Of a stretch of DNA of 64,000 nt, positions 45,099-55,109 are shown piece after piece. Both the position numbers and the translations under genes were made by a program. Source of the stretch: Hyphomicrobiaceae bacterium (GTDB taxonomy: Bacteria; Pseudomonadota; Alphaproteobacteria; Rhizobiales; Hyphomicrobiaceae); the NCBI GenBank assembly GCA_020638055.1, contig JACKJH010000002.1, positions 434,001 through 498,000 on the forward strand. Reading direction: 5' to 3'. The notes beneath the pieces are model-generated. The model ran no database searches, was not told the DNA's origin, and was given only the letters and a program-made list of their open reading frames with translations. How positions within the stretch are numbered: position 1 is the stretch's first letter; each line of letters starts with the position of its first letter.

Positions 45099-45281
45099 CC
45101 GATACCTTCTTAACAAGAATAGCGAAGGGTTCCGAGATAAAGTCTAGTGGTCGCGGCGTGAACAACACCTGAATGCTGCTGCCGACGCTTTGGCCTTACA
45201 CCCGAGTTGATGTCAGTTCGTGGCATCAATGGACGGGAACATCAAACCTGCAACGTGTCCACCAAAACCGACGCGAGGCTA

Positions 45282-46661
45282 TCAAAGCTTCAAAGAAACC
45301 GCGCGCCGTGCGATTGGTTGCGTTGCGCGAACACGACCATAAATGGTCATTAGCGTGCCAATTACGCCCCCCAACGCTTGGACTACTGCGGTGACCTGTT
45401 CACCGAGTTGATGCACCATGTCGCTGGTGATATCGAATCCAAACAACGGACCAATAACCGGAGCAACTGTTGACAACGTCGTTAGGACGACACCCCAGAT
45501 TGTCACCGATTCACCCCACCACTTCGGCTGGTAGCTTTGTGCCTCTTCACTTGTCGTCATGTTAATCGCGCCTTTCTGTTTATCTGGTTGAACTTCGCTT
45601 TCACGCTCGTCATCTGGGGAGGGTGGATTTCCGCTCCTTACGATTTTCACTGCGCTCAATGCACCTGCTTGTACCAACGTGAAATCCACACGCCGAAGCC
45701 AGCCGCGACCAAATCGCCAGAAATGGTCGAGAGCGCGATAGCGTTCCCTGCGTAAATCCGCATAAGCAATCAGCGCTTCATCAAGTGGTTTTGCCTCCAC
45801 GCGTTGTCGTGTTTGCGGGCCGATCTCTCCATCGACATCGGCGCCAACAGCGCCTTGCAAGATGCGAATTGCCCGGCCAACACCATGGTTTACTGCGGTA
45901 TCAAAGTGCATGATGGAAAGAGCGGGCGGCATCCGCATGCAATCAGCAGGCGTCCAGTAACGCGTTCGATAAATCTCCCGCACCATCATGTCTGGTATCT
46001 TCTTGAGCTGACCAACAAGCCTGTCGCGCGTAGCGGTCGAAACGGTTTGTCCGACCCAACGTGCATAAACGTCTAGGGTGATGCCTTTGTTTGTCGGCCC
46101 ACCCGGATCATGCGGGTCATCGGTGAAGCCGCCTTCCATGTCGAGCACATGGGCGAGTGCCCGATCGAACAATGCTGCCTCAGTGAAACCTTCTGCGGCC
46201 TGCGCTTTATCGCCAGTCGCACCCGGTTCTGGCGCACCTTCTGGCCAGCGAAACGATAGGACGCGTGTTTTTGGAAAAGCCGCTACAGTCACAGCATCGG
46301 ATTGGTTTCCACCAAGTAGAAAAACCTCCTGCTCGTTTTCACCAACAATGAAGCCGACATGCCCAAGGGCGGGATCAGCCCCTCTGCTTAAAACTGCGAT
46401 TCCACCTTGACTGGCGGCATTCAACTCCCTGCCCCATGACAAATACGATCGGGCCATGAGTGACCGCGTGCTCCTGTAGCCGGCACGCTCCAGACACGCA
46501 CCTAGAAATGCCGCACACCAGGCCACTTCATCATCACGAATTGCGCCGTGGCCGACCTCAGAAAACATTGCGACAATACGTTTGTTGTCACCTGCGCCGG
46601 ACACTTCGCGCACGCCAAGCTCTCGCCAAGCTCTCTCGAGCCAGTCGGGTTGTTGCATCAC
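45282..46661 (-). CDS. Fused GTA lysis protein: amidase-like + GH108 muramidase + holin-like tail
   Basis: 459-aa protein. Residues about 5-130 resemble the TIGR02594 family (NlpC/CHAP-like, Cys in EVAWCAAFLG, His in GHVGFIVG). About 160-260 is a glycosyl hydrolase 108 domain with catalytic Glu in LDMEGGFTDDPHDPGGPTNKGIT-type motif (about 173). About 262-325 is a PG_binding_3 segment (GAVGADVDGEIGPQT). The C-terminus (about 375-445) has two to three hydrophobic segments, as in GTA/phage holins. It ends the GTA operon, 24 bp after gp15. Likely releases particles by wall lysis. Start MMQQPDWLERAW at 46661. Confidence 0.85.
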   Translation of the reverse strand: MMQQPDWLERAWRELGVREVSGAGDNKRIVAMFSEVGHGAIRDDEVAWCAAFLGACLERAGYRSTRSLMARSYLSWGRELNAASQGGIAVLSRGADPALGHVGFIVGENEQEVFLLGGNQSDAVTVAAFPKTRVLSFRWPEGAPEPGATGDKAQAAEGFTEAALFDRALAHVLDMEGGFTDDPHDPGGPTNKGITLDVYARWVGQTVSTATRDRLVGQLKKIPDMMVREIYRTRYWTPADCMRMPPALSIMHFDTAVNHGVGRAIRILQGAVGADVDGEIGPQTRQRVEAKPLDEALIAYADLRRERYRALDHFWRFGRGWLRRVDFTLVQAGALSAVKIVRSGNPPSPDDERESEVQPDKQKGAINMTTSEEAQSYQPKWWGESVTIWGVVLTTLSTVAPVIGPLFGFDITSDMVHQLGEQVTAVVQALGGVIGTLMTIYGRVRATQPIARRAVSLKL

Positions 46662-46685
46662 AGAACCTTTTTGAAAGTTAGTGCA

Positions 46686-49600
46686 TCAAAATACAGCAGC
46701 GCATGCCGTACCGCGGCCGAATACGGCACTCATTTGATAAATGCGCACACTCAAGTGCGTCTGGGGGCCGCCAAAATCGGTGGTCTGATCCGCCTCTGAA
46801 TAAACCACCGAGGGCGTGTTTGATGTCAGAATGCGCTTGACAACATCGCCATCGAAAATCTCGACTTCATAAGACTCATCTGGTTCGCCAAGCGGGACCT
46901 CGGCAACATCCCAATTGTCACCACCAACTCGCGTTCGGCGTATCCAGCTTATGGTGAAATCACCAGCCCCGGAATTAGTGCGAACTGCACGCGGATGTGC
47001 CGGTGCATAAGGTTTAAGCCCGATGCCGCTGAATGCGTGCGTGGTGCTTTCATAGGTGGTATCGCCGATCTCCCGTGTCGCTGGACCATATCGCCAGTTA
47101 TAAACCAGGCCGATATCTGTCAGCGTCAAGGGCAATGGCGTCAGAGAATGATCCAGCAAAACAAACGGTGCCTCTGAGGAGGTTGTCGTACGCATTGCCG
47201 CCTCCGTTCCCAGTTGCCCCCTAAGAATTCCTGAAAGTTCATAGACGCCGGACGCAATGAGTTCGGCATTGGCAAACTGGATGACCTCCCAAACGCCGGC
47301 GTCATTGCGCACCGCGGCGGCATTTTGTCCGGCCAGCATTTGCAACATCGAAACTGACGAGAGTGAACCACTATCGATTGCCACCTGCAGGCGCGTGGCA
47401 TGATCCAGGCGTCCCTCTGGTCCTGTGTTGAGTTCCGATTGGGTAATACCTAGAATTGCCGGAGTGTTGATCCTGGCCTGCAACATGAAACCTGCGTTCT
47501 CCGGTGACCTGTAAACCAATACGCTACCGGGCCAGGGTGTTTGACGCGCAACGACGTAACCATTCACTGCATTATCATCGCCGCGCAAAAGGGGAAGGTC
47601 GAGGAAGTAGACAAGAGGCGGGCCGGCAAGAACCGATACTCCGCTGACATTGCGCCGCGCTACCCCCGGCCCCGCATCGTAAACCGCTGGCGCAATTGCT
47701 CGCGCCTCAATTGTCCGAACGCCGCTGTCGGCTACATCAGTTACGCGGTAAAGGCGCGGGGCAAATTCTTCTCCCACCACCAAACTGACCACATCACCTG
47801 GCTCAACTGCCATTCTACTTGGCGGCAGACTTAACCGGGCCCGTTCACGTGCGACCCAGGTTTCGTGCAGCCAGGTCTCCGCCACGCCACCAGCCTGAAC
47901 ATCATCAAGAACGATAGGCAATTCCGCCTGGGAAACCCGCTGACTTACCCCGGAAAGTCTGCGCGATTCAGCAACGGCCAGTCTATAATCCTGCGAGCTT
48001 TTTATGTATGTCACCTTGGCAGTCGCTGGCAGTTCGGTTTCCTGACCACGCGTAAACGTCACCAGTGCGCGATCAGACCGCTCTTCAACCAGATCATCAC
48101 TTGTCAAAGCGGCTACAGGGTCATCATAGCCACGGTGGCGGAAGCAGACCTGCCCACCTGTTTCCAGAGCATCAATGAAGAAAGCCAGGCTTAACGGTTG
48201 CAGCGCATCGCGCGCCGACATGACATGATCTAATATGTAGCCTGGTACAGTCCCGGCAAGTTTGGAAACGTTGAAATCGGCAAACTCGAAATCAAGCAAT
48301 AACTGCCGCACAACTGCGTCCAAAGGCATGCTCGCTACACGCCCGTTCAACCAGTGTCCGAGCGGCCAGTTCTCGCCGTCCCCCCAAACGTCCAGGTTGT
48401 TGGGAAAGGCTGGAAATGGCCGTGCGTCCCATGCATAGACGTAGATATGTTCAAGCGACAACATGCGATCGCCAAAAACAGCCGAGATTGGATTGGCCTC
48501 GTCCTTGTAGACCTCTGATGATGGATCGAATGCACGGGTCAATGCCTTGATGTACATGCGTTGCATGTAATCGTCTCGTGCCCCACGAGAATGGTGAGGC
48601 AGCGCTGTTTCGGAGCTTTTGGGGTCAACGAACACATTGGGCTGGTTGGCACCCTTGTCCACCGCTGGACATCCGATCTCCATCAACCAGATCGGTTTTG
48701 AAGCAGGCACCCAATCCGTGGGTGAAGCAGATTCAATCCCGCCCGGGCGGTTGTAGTGCTGCTCACTCCACCACGCCTTCATATCCTTGAAGCGGAACAC
48801 CCACGGCTTGCCCATACCGTCAGTGATGGGTGTCCTGATTTGTGCATCACGATCAGCTTGGCTGGCGTAAAAAAAGTCAAAGCCCTCCCCACCAGCGACG
48901 TTACCGCTCAGGTAATCCAAATCGTAGATCGAACGCACACCTGCTAGATAATCGACATGGCTGCGACCATCGCGCCAGTCCGACAGCGGCCAATAAAGAT
49001 CAATCCCAATTGCATCAATGGCTGGTGATGACCACAATTTGTCGAGATGAAAATATACGTCCGATGAACCGTCGGCAGGCTGATACCCAAAATACTCTGA
49101 CCAGTCTGCTGCATAGGTGATCTTCGTAGCAGCGCCCAGAACATTCTTTACATCGAAAGCCAACGAAACCAATGCATCTACAAAGGGGAATGTCGCGTCG
49201 CTGCTTCGTACCAAAGTCAACCCCCGCAGCTCGGTCCCGATGACGAACGCATCGACTCCTCCCGCTGCCTTGGCCAAATGCGCATAGTGAAGCACCATAC
49301 GCCGGAAGCTCCATTCTTCCGGCCCGCTGTAGATAACCCCGTCTCCGATGATGGAAAAATCTGCAGGCGCAACACTGCCGACGAAATTCGCAACCTGCGA
49401 AGCTGCTATCGCAGTCTTGTCAGGCGTGCCACTCACACCCGGCGCAGGGTCGCAGGTGATCCTGCCACGCCAAGGATAGGCCGGTTGCGGCTGGGCGTTT
49501 TCATATGGGTTGGAAAGTGCATTCCCCTCAGCAATGTCCATGAGAATGAATGGAGTGAGCGTCACACCCAATCCGCGCGCTTTTAAGTCTTTTATCGCGG

Positions 49601-50651
49601 CGACGACGGTTTGGTCGGACGGAGTTCCGCCATAGACCGCGCGTCCGTCCCGCTCGCTTACCTGATAAGCATTGCTGCGAGCAACGCCCGCGACCGACCA
49701 ACTCAATGGGCTCGTAGACTTTGAAGCGGTATCGACACCAGGCTGCACCTGGCAATGTTGCGCCCTCAAATCAGAACCGAACCAACTCGTTATCAGCGAT
49801 ACATTTCGCGCATTAGGAAGCGTTGCCTCCAACTGATCCATCGAAACGGCCCAGTCAGTTCCACCTTGAAATGTATGTACGTTTTCGGCAACCGACGTCC
49901 CGCCGCCGAGCCCGCGCGTCACCGTATCAGGCGAATACGCGAACTCTCCCGATCCTGGAATAACAACGACACCACGCACATCCTCCGAGAAATCGTCTAC
50001 ATCTCGAAAAACCTCGAATGAGAGCTGTGGTAATCTATTGCCGAATTCGGCAAGCGCCATGCGTTCAAACAAAATGTAGGCAACACCGCGAAATGCAGGA
50101 GTGCTGCCTGCGCCAAGGCGCCCAACGATCAGGTCATCGGGTAATTGCGTATCGCTGCCGGTGTAGATGCGGTAATTGAAACGGGAAAGATCAAGTTCCT
50201 TTCCATCCGCCCACACCCTTCCGATACGGCTTATTGTTCCTTCGCACACCGCAACCGCGAAACTTGCAAAGTAGCTGTAGGATGTCGATGTCGCAGAGGT
50301 CCCGCCACCACCGAGACCTTTGCCACCAGCTACGGACTGCGTCGAAGAAACCTCCTCAATTTCATCTGCCCAGATCACCTGGCCACCGACTCGAGCGCGG
50401 CCGTATATCCGCGTGATCGGTGCGCCCTCGGTTGAAGACGTAACGTGTAGTTCTTTAAGCCTTGGTCCCTCGACATTTCGACCGCCACCCGTTGCCCCGA
50501 ACAATGCCTGATCAACATAGGAGCCTGCCAGCGCGCCAATCTGTGTCCCTAGCGCTGCCCCGCTGAGCGTGGCACCTAGCAAGGAAATACCTGTCGGCAG
50601 TAGGCTGCCGCCAACCGCCGCGCCTACTGCCGCCAAAGCCAGTGTAGCCAT
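46686..50651 (-). CDS. GTA baseplate / host-interaction protein gp15
   Basis: 1321-aa protein matching RcGTA gp15 ('megatron') in length and position. The N-terminal Gly/Ala-rich hydrophobic region (MATLALAAVGAAVGGSLLP) is followed by a TIM-barrel-like GTA domain (about 420-760) and phage-tail baseplate modules. The start at 50651 is fixed by an ATGA overlap with the gp14 stop; an upstream start at 50705 would lie inside gp14. It forms the distal tail hub and contacts the recipient cell (family knowledge). Confidence 0.93.
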   Translation of the reverse strand: MATLALAAVGAAVGGSLLPTGISLLGATLSGAALGTQIGALAGSYVDQALFGATGGGRNVEGPRLKELHVTSSTEGAPITRIYGRARVGGQVIWADEIEEVSSTQSVAGGKGLGGGGTSATSTSYSYFASFAVAVCEGTISRIGRVWADGKELDLSRFNYRIYTGSDTQLPDDLIVGRLGAGSTPAFRGVAYILFERMALAEFGNRLPQLSFEVFRDVDDFSEDVRGVVVIPGSGEFAYSPDTVTRGLGGGTSVAENVHTFQGGTDWAVSMDQLEATLPNARNVSLITSWFGSDLRAQHCQVQPGVDTASKSTSPLSWSVAGVARSNAYQVSERDGRAVYGGTPSDQTVVAAIKDLKARGLGVTLTPFILMDIAEGNALSNPYENAQPQPAYPWRGRITCDPAPGVSGTPDKTAIAASQVANFVGSVAPADFSIIGDGVIYSGPEEWSFRRMVLHYAHLAKAAGGVDAFVIGTELRGLTLVRSSDATFPFVDALVSLAFDVKNVLGAATKITYAADWSEYFGYQPADGSSDVYFHLDKLWSSPAIDAIGIDLYWPLSDWRDGRSHVDYLAGVRSIYDLDYLSGNVAGGEGFDFFYASQADRDAQIRTPITDGMGKPWVFRFKDMKAWWSEQHYNRPGGIESASPTDWVPASKPIWLMEIGCPAVDKGANQPNVFVDPKSSETALPHHSRGARDDYMQRMYIKALTRAFDPSSEVYKDEANPISAVFGDRMLSLEHIYVYAWDARPFPAFPNNLDVWGDGENWPLGHWLNGRVASMPLDAVVRQLLLDFEFADFNVSKLAGTVPGYILDHVMSARDALQPLSLAFFIDALETGGQVCFRHRGYDDPVAALTSDDLVEERSDRALVTFTRGQETELPATAKVTYIKSSQDYRLAVAESRRLSGVSQRVSQAELPIVLDDVQAGGVAETWLHETWVARERARLSLPPSRMAVEPGDVVSLVVGEEFAPRLYRVTDVADSGVRTIEARAIAPAVYDAGPGVARRNVSGVSVLAGPPLVYFLDLPLLRGDDNAVNGYVVARQTPWPGSVLVYRSPENAGFMLQARINTPAILGITQSELNTGPEGRLDHATRLQVAIDSGSLSSVSMLQMLAGQNAAAVRNDAGVWEVIQFANAELIASGVYELSGILRGQLGTEAAMRTTTSSEAPFVLLDHSLTPLPLTLTDIGLVYNWRYGPATREIGDTTYESTTHAFSGIGLKPYAPAHPRAVRTNSGAGDFTISWIRRTRVGGDNWDVAEVPLGEPDESYEVEIFDGDVVKRILTSNTPSVVYSEADQTTDFGGPQTHLSVRIYQMSAVFGRGTACAAVF

Positions 50652-51139
50652 CAGTTTTTGATCCCGGGAAAAGAAAACACACCGGCAAGACGTCGGCGCC
50701 ACCACTTGCTTATTGGAACCTCGGCAACACCGATCCGTTCAATCGCATGCACCATCGCGGCTTCCGAGGTCATGATTCCTACATGCTTGGCTACCGCGCC
50801 GCGCCGCATTCGGAAAACGAGGACGTCACCAGGTTTTTCATCACCCAAACCCTTTGGGATCAGATTGCGCGCAGCCGCTCGGAGAAGAGTCTCTTCGCCT
50901 GACGCGTCACCCCAGTCGGGTGAATAAGGCGGGAACTGTTCGGCTTCAAACCCGTACAGCGTACGATATACGCCACGGACCAGACCAAGGCAGTCTGCGC
51001 CGACACCTTGGCGGGATGATTGATGATGATACGGCGTACCACACCACATCCGCGCAACGGCGACCACCTGCTGCCGGGCAATACTGCTCCTCAAAGCCAT
51101 GTAGGGCTTCATCATGCGCGCTCCGTTCAAGAGCCTCAC
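50651..51139 (-). CDS. GTA cell-wall peptidase gp14 (NlpC/P60)
   Basis: 162-aa peptidase with catalytic Cys in GADCLGLVRGVY (about residue 50) and His in AKHVGIMTSEAAMVHA (about 117). Tail-tip enzyme that cuts recipient peptidoglycan during DNA delivery. GTG start at 51139 overlaps the gp13 stop (GTGA); the stop overlaps gp15. Confidence 0.92.
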   Translation of the reverse strand: MRLLNGARMMKPYMALRSSIARQQVVAVARMWCGTPYHHQSSRQGVGADCLGLVRGVYRTLYGFEAEQFPPYSPDWGDASGEETLLRAAARNLIPKGLGDEKPGDVLVFRMRRGAVAKHVGIMTSEAAMVHAIERIGVAEVPISKWWRRRLAGVFSFPGIKN

Positions 51140-51990
51140 CCCAGGAAGCCTGCTACAAAATCGTTGCCGGGCATATTCGGGAATCCGCGGTAGTTTAAGG
51201 CGTTTGAAAACTTTTCACGGCAGGTTTCCAGGTGTTTATCGCAACCTGCTGTAACAATGAACGCTTGCCCCACGGTTAAAGGCTCTCGCGCTGCCTGCCA
51301 AAGCTCCAGTTCATCAATGCTGCCAAGCTTGGTGTGCCGCTTGATCTCAACGACCTGACCGACCGCAGCCCCCGTTGAAAATTCGATGGCACCGCGCGAG
51401 AACCACCCGCTTTCATGCGTACCTAGCCCGTCGACGGCAAACAACCGCGCATCCGTTACCGCAACTATTGTTCCAGTCGCGCGGTATGGCGGTTGGCTGG
51501 CATCAACCGAGCACCGCGCATCGCCAAAAATGGCATCACACGTATATTGGAACAGACGACCCTTTGGTTGTTGCAGATAATGCGCAATTCCACGCACCTC
51601 GGCCGCGAAAGAAGGCCCTGCACGGCGCACTTCGCCAATGCTTCCTGTTCGCATGAGGGCCCGCTGCGATGGTTCCTGCCAATTCACACGGAAAATTTCG
51701 ACCCGGGCATCGTCATAAAGCCCCGCGGCCAGATCCGCTTCAGAAAGTCGATCTGACGAGAGCGCACTTGTTACCTCAAGATTGTCAACGGAAAGCCCAA
51801 CTGCATCGGCAATTTCACTTGCAGTGAACCCGGCGGCGGCTTCGAACACGGTTCCATCAAATATCACGTCACGATCGTGATCGGTGAACCCGAGGATATG
51901 GGAGTCGTTACGCGTCAAGCGCCAGCACCAGCACAGCGTCGTCACGCCAGTGGCGATGTGAGCATTAAGACTCTCGTGGAGCACTTTCAT
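51136..51990 (-). CDS. GTA tail hub protein gp13 (DUF2163, phage_BR0599)
   Basis: 284 aa. N-terminal MKVLHESLNAHIATGVTTLCWCWRLTR and a C-terminal region with Cys clusters (FQYTCDAIFGDARCS, TAGCDKHLETCREKFSN) typical of BR0599-type proteins; in RcGTA gp13 binds an iron-sulfur cluster through such cysteines. Overlaps both neighbours by four bases. Confidence 0.92.
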   Translation of the reverse strand: MKVLHESLNAHIATGVTTLCWCWRLTRNDSHILGFTDHDRDVIFDGTVFEAAAGFTASEIADAVGLSVDNLEVTSALSSDRLSEADLAAGLYDDARVEIFRVNWQEPSQRALMRTGSIGEVRRAGPSFAAEVRGIAHYLQQPKGRLFQYTCDAIFGDARCSVDASQPPYRATGTIVAVTDARLFAVDGLGTHESGWFSRGAIEFSTGAAVGQVVEIKRHTKLGSIDELELWQAAREPLTVGQAFIVTAGCDKHLETCREKFSNALNYRGFPNMPGNDFVAGFLG

Positions 51991-52625
51991 GTTCGGATTT
52001 CCACTATCGGAATATTGGGGATGGCACCGTGGCGAAAGCCCTGGAGATTGATCTCAAGCCGGTCTGTATCAAACCGAACGGGAACGTCGAATGTGTAGCC
52101 CGCCCGCACCTTAGCGCCTGGTCCCGGCGTTGCTGGAATAGCGAAGGTCACAAGACCGGACGCTTCATCCACGGCGAAGTCAGTTCCCCCGATTTGCACC
52201 ACCCCATCGACGGAAATTTGCACCGTCCCCGCCACAGGTTTGGAAATAACCCTCTGCCACGGCGCGTATTCACTCCCGTAGGTCTTGATCAATTGGTAGG
52301 TTCGGGTGATGCCGTCCCCGCTGCCAATCATTTGATCGCCAGGTGTTGGCGACATCTCTGGCGGGCAAGATTTCCAGTCACCAGGATCGCGCCAGCGAAA
52401 ACCATATAGTCGCCCGCGACGCTCCTCGAAAAAACCGATAACCGCGTGTAGATCGTCAAGAGACTTCACACCATACCCAGCGTTGTAGTTGCGCCTTGAA
52501 TTGGCCCATCGGGCATTACGTTCCTCATGCCCCGATCCAAGAACGACAATATCTGTTCTCCGCTCGGGCCCGCCTTGCGATTGACGTGCGATATCGGTTG
52601 GGAACCGCACTTCGTGGAAAGTCAT
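51987..52625 (-). CDS. GTA distal tail protein gp12 (DUF2460)
   Basis: 212 aa. Start at 52625 (MTFHEVRFP) with GAGGTGAGGA directly upstream. The family pattern FPTDIARQSQGGPERRTDIV and WANSRRNYNAGYGVKSLDDL are clear. Builds the ring joining tube to hub. Confidence 0.93.
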   Translation of the reverse strand: MTFHEVRFPTDIARQSQGGPERRTDIVVLGSGHEERNARWANSRRNYNAGYGVKSLDDLHAVIGFFEERRGRLYGFRWRDPGDWKSCPPEMSPTPGDQMIGSGDGITRTYQLIKTYGSEYAPWQRVISKPVAGTVQISVDGVVQIGGTDFAVDEASGLVTFAIPATPGPGAKVRAGYTFDVPVRFDTDRLEINLQGFRHGAIPNIPIVEIRT

Positions 52626-52685
52626 GTCCTCACCTCGCAGCACACTTTATCGCGCCAACCACTACACACGCGCGAACAGTCGCGT

Positions 52686-53279
52686 TCATAGATTGCGCTG
52701 ACCAAAAGACACAGCTCTTGCCAGCATCGCCGCCATCTGCGCTTCTGATCGCCGAAAACTTTCTGCATCTGGCGTGGTCACGTTGAGCGTTACATTGACG
52801 CCCCCACCACCACCGCTGGCTACGACACCAAGGCGCCCATCGCTACCTCGCGCCAACGGCATGATGGCCTCCGCACCGCGCTCTCCCGCAACACCAATGC
52901 GCCCCTGGCCGAGAGGAAACGTTATGGGCGACTGGATGACACCGCCACTAGCGAAAGGAACTGGCATACCGCTTTGAAAAGCAGAACCGTTGGCAAACCC
53001 GAAGCCACCGGTGAACAAACCAGAAAAGAGATTTCCGATTCCTTGCTCAAGCGGCTTCAACGCAGCCTTCAACACAATGTTTGAAAGACTGAGCGCCAAC
53101 GACTTCAACACATCACCCAGGCTTTTACCTTTCAGCGCAATTCCTTCGAACGCCGTGGTAAGTGCAGAGCCGAAGCGCCGTCCTAGATATTCTGCGTCCG
53201 CTAAACTGCGTTGCAATGGGCGCGTGTCGGCTGAAACGGTTACGACCCATTCTTCATTTGGATCATCCAACCCATTCAT
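52686..53279 (-). CDS. GTA tape measure protein gp11
   Basis: 197-aa short tape measure protein. The phage tape-measure C-terminal pattern is seen in SGMPVPFASGGVIQSPITFPLGQGRIGVAGERGAEAIMPLARGSDGRLGV. Its small size fits the short (~49 nm) RcGTA tail. ATGA overlap with the preceding chaperone gene. Confidence 0.92.
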   Translation of the reverse strand: MNGLDDPNEEWVVTVSADTRPLQRSLADAEYLGRRFGSALTTAFEGIALKGKSLGDVLKSLALSLSNIVLKAALKPLEQGIGNLFSGLFTGGFGFANGSAFQSGMPVPFASGGVIQSPITFPLGQGRIGVAGERGAEAIMPLARGSDGRLGVVASGGGGGVNVTLNVTTPDAESFRRSEAQMAAMLARAVSFGQRNL

Positions 53280-53479
53280 AACTTCATCCTTAGATTGTCC
53301 GCGTTTGGAATCTCATCGGGAAATTTCGCGATCAATGCCTGCAGCTCTCGCGGGGCGGGAGGTGCATCAAACTTAGCCGATCCGAACAAACCGGTCATGG
53401 CTGCCTCCAGTTCACGCGGCGTCATCAACCAGAACGCTCGCGGCTCTAGCCTTAGAAGCCCAAGCCCGGCCGCCATCAC
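53276..53479 (-). CDS. GTA tail assembly chaperone, small (TIGR02216 / phage_xx)
   Basis: 67 aa; LRLEPRAFWLMTPRELEAAMTGLFG is the family signature. Coupled at both ends by four-base overlaps with the genes at 53476 and 53279. Works with the upstream 139-aa chaperone in tail assembly (inferred from phage G/GT pairs). Confidence 0.85.
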   Translation of the reverse strand: MMAAGLGLLRLEPRAFWLMTPRELEAAMTGLFGSAKFDAPPAPRELQALIAKFPDEIPNADNLRMKL

Positions 53480-53895
53480 TTCATCCCAGGGAAAGGGACC
53501 GACACCGCGCCTTCACCGCAACCACTATTCTGCACGCTTGTTTCACCCTTCTCATGGACGACCCGCTGCGATATGCCCGCCCGTTCGTCTCCAGCGAAAG
53601 TGGCGCCAAGAAGCCGTGCTACTATGTCGATGAAACCACCAACACCGCCTTCTGCCCGCATCTGGGCAACGTCCTCGTCTTGTACCTCGGCACCCGCCCC
53701 ACGCAGCCCTGCGCCAATTATGCGACAGGCATCCCGCGCTGAGATGCGGCCGGCTTCAAATCGCCTTGCCAGCGCAAGCATGTCCTCATCTCCAAAGGCA
53801 TGTTCTAGTTCTGCCAACGCACCTAGCGTTAGGCAAAGCCGGTATCGGCGCCCATCCAGCACCGCATCAATTTCACCGCGGCGTTGATTGGCCAT
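53476..53895 (-). CDS. GTA gp10 family protein (tail assembly chaperone-like)
   Basis: 139 aa. MANQRRGEIDAVLDGRRYRLCLTLGALAELEHAFG is the typical start of the GTA gp10 / DUF3356 family. A flexible C-terminal half ends SGCGEGAVSVPFPGMK. Position between major tail protein and tape measure supports a chaperone role. Confidence 0.88.
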   Translation of the reverse strand: MANQRRGEIDAVLDGRRYRLCLTLGALAELEHAFGDEDMLALARRFEAGRISARDACRIIGAGLRGAGAEVQDEDVAQMRAEGGVGGFIDIVARLLGATFAGDERAGISQRVVHEKGETSVQNSGCGEGAVSVPFPGMK

Positions 53896-54038
53896 CGCGA
53901 TCCTCCGGTTTCCTCATTTGGCGATGACAAAGCTTGTCCGCAAACCGCTCGGCGTCAGTGCTTTCGACACTCACGGCAAGACAGATCGTTGAAGCCGACA
54001 CACCGCTGTCTAGACTTAAAGCAGGCGAGGAAAGCGCA

Positions 54039-54452
54039 TCACAATGCAACGAACACCATCTCACCAGCGCTATCGAGCGACACTTCGAAAGTCACTTCGC
54101 CATCGTGGCGGCCTGTCAATTCGAACGATGAAATCTGCATGGGCCCTGTTACCGTACCAAAATCGGGAACGACGACCTGCCATGACCTGATTGTGCCGTT
54201 AAAGAACAAGCTGCGGACCGTTTCATCAGACGTAGCATCCTTGAAAATGCCCGCCCCCGTTACGCGCGAGGACTTGACGCCGGCGCCTTCGAGAAGTTCG
54301 CGCCAATGGCCTGCCGATTCAGCATGAGTTACATCGACCGTCTCTGCGTTGAAGGCAAGTGTCCGTGACCGCAATCCAGCAACCGTGACAAACACTCCCA
54401 GACCATCGCTATCAACCTTCAAGAGAAGATCCTTGCCTTTCTGCGCTGCCAT
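54039..54452 (-). CDS. GTA major tail tube protein gp9
   Basis: 137 aa, TP901-1-like major tail protein: MAAQKGKDLLLKVDSDG, LAFNAETVDVTHAESAGHWRELLEGAG, and GRHDGEVTFEVSLDSAGEMVF. Polymerises into the tail tube. 143-bp gaps on both sides are longer than elsewhere in the cluster and show no gene. Confidence 0.93.
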   Translation of the reverse strand: MAAQKGKDLLLKVDSDGLGVFVTVAGLRSRTLAFNAETVDVTHAESAGHWRELLEGAGVKSSRVTGAGIFKDATSDETVRSLFFNGTIRSWQVVVPDFGTVTGPMQISSFELTGRHDGEVTFEVSLDSAGEMVFVAL

Positions 54453-54590
54453 GTTTTGCTTTCTCCTTGCCCTGGGGCCGTGTCACCCCAGCTCACTCAA
54501 CTGATATTCACACCAATTCCAACGGAATGCAGCGCGGTTCCATCGACGTGACGCAGTGCGATGAACCCGTGCGCATCCCATTTCGTTTGC

Positions 54591-55004
54591 CTAGAGCGTC
54601 TCGGCTTCCGTCACGGCGCGATAGCGCAAAGTCCCGTGGTAGGTCTGGCCATCGTTGTCGCGCCGCGCGTCTGAATACTCATGTCTGAAATTGACGAGCT
54701 TGAACCCAGTCAAGGGCAGCGGCCGGTCATGCAACAGGTCCTCTACCGTTGACATAATCTCATGCACCTTCTTCTTGCCTGCCGCCCTTGACCAAACATG
54801 CAAGGTCACAACATGTTCGTGGCCAACATCCGAAGCTGTTGACCAGTCACGCATGAAGCTATGCCCGAACGTTATGTAGGGAAAAGCCGTCTGCTGTGGC
54901 ACGTCGTCGTAAATTTTTGGCCCACCCAACAGCGCAACAAGCACCGCATCGGAACGCAGTTTCTGATAAACCGCTGCCTGAAGCTCCAACCCCGCACTCG
55001 CCAT
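54591..55004 (-). CDS. GTA tail terminator-like protein gp8 (DUF3168)
   Basis: 137 aa: LQAAVYQKLRSDAVLVALLGGPKIYDDVP and VTLHVWSRAAGKKKVHEIMSTVEDLLHD are DUF3168 signatures. GAAAGGGAA precedes the ATG. Caps the tail tube at the head side (family knowledge). Confidence 0.92.
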   Translation of the reverse strand: MASAGLELQAAVYQKLRSDAVLVALLGGPKIYDDVPQQTAFPYITFGHSFMRDWSTASDVGHEHVVTLHVWSRAAGKKKVHEIMSTVEDLLHDRPLPLTGFKLVNFRHEYSDARRDNDGQTYHGTLRYRAVTEAETL

Positions 55005-55109
55005 AACCTACATTCCCTTTCAGACAGACGCATATCTGCCACGAAAACCCATGTCTGACTGCTGAAGTGTTACATCTCCGCCAACGTACCAAACCAACTG
55101 TTTGACTGG

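Noticed and set aside
53873..54064. Minus-strand frame in the gap between gp9 and gp10 genes
   Set aside because: It overlaps both neighbours slightly, has Cys/Ser-rich random composition and no family features; the gap is treated as non-coding.
54591..54600. TAGAGCGTC at the gp8 stop codon as another TA-GAGC repeat end
   Set aside because: No matching right end or internal similarity follows; the motif is part of the coding sequence and its stop codon.
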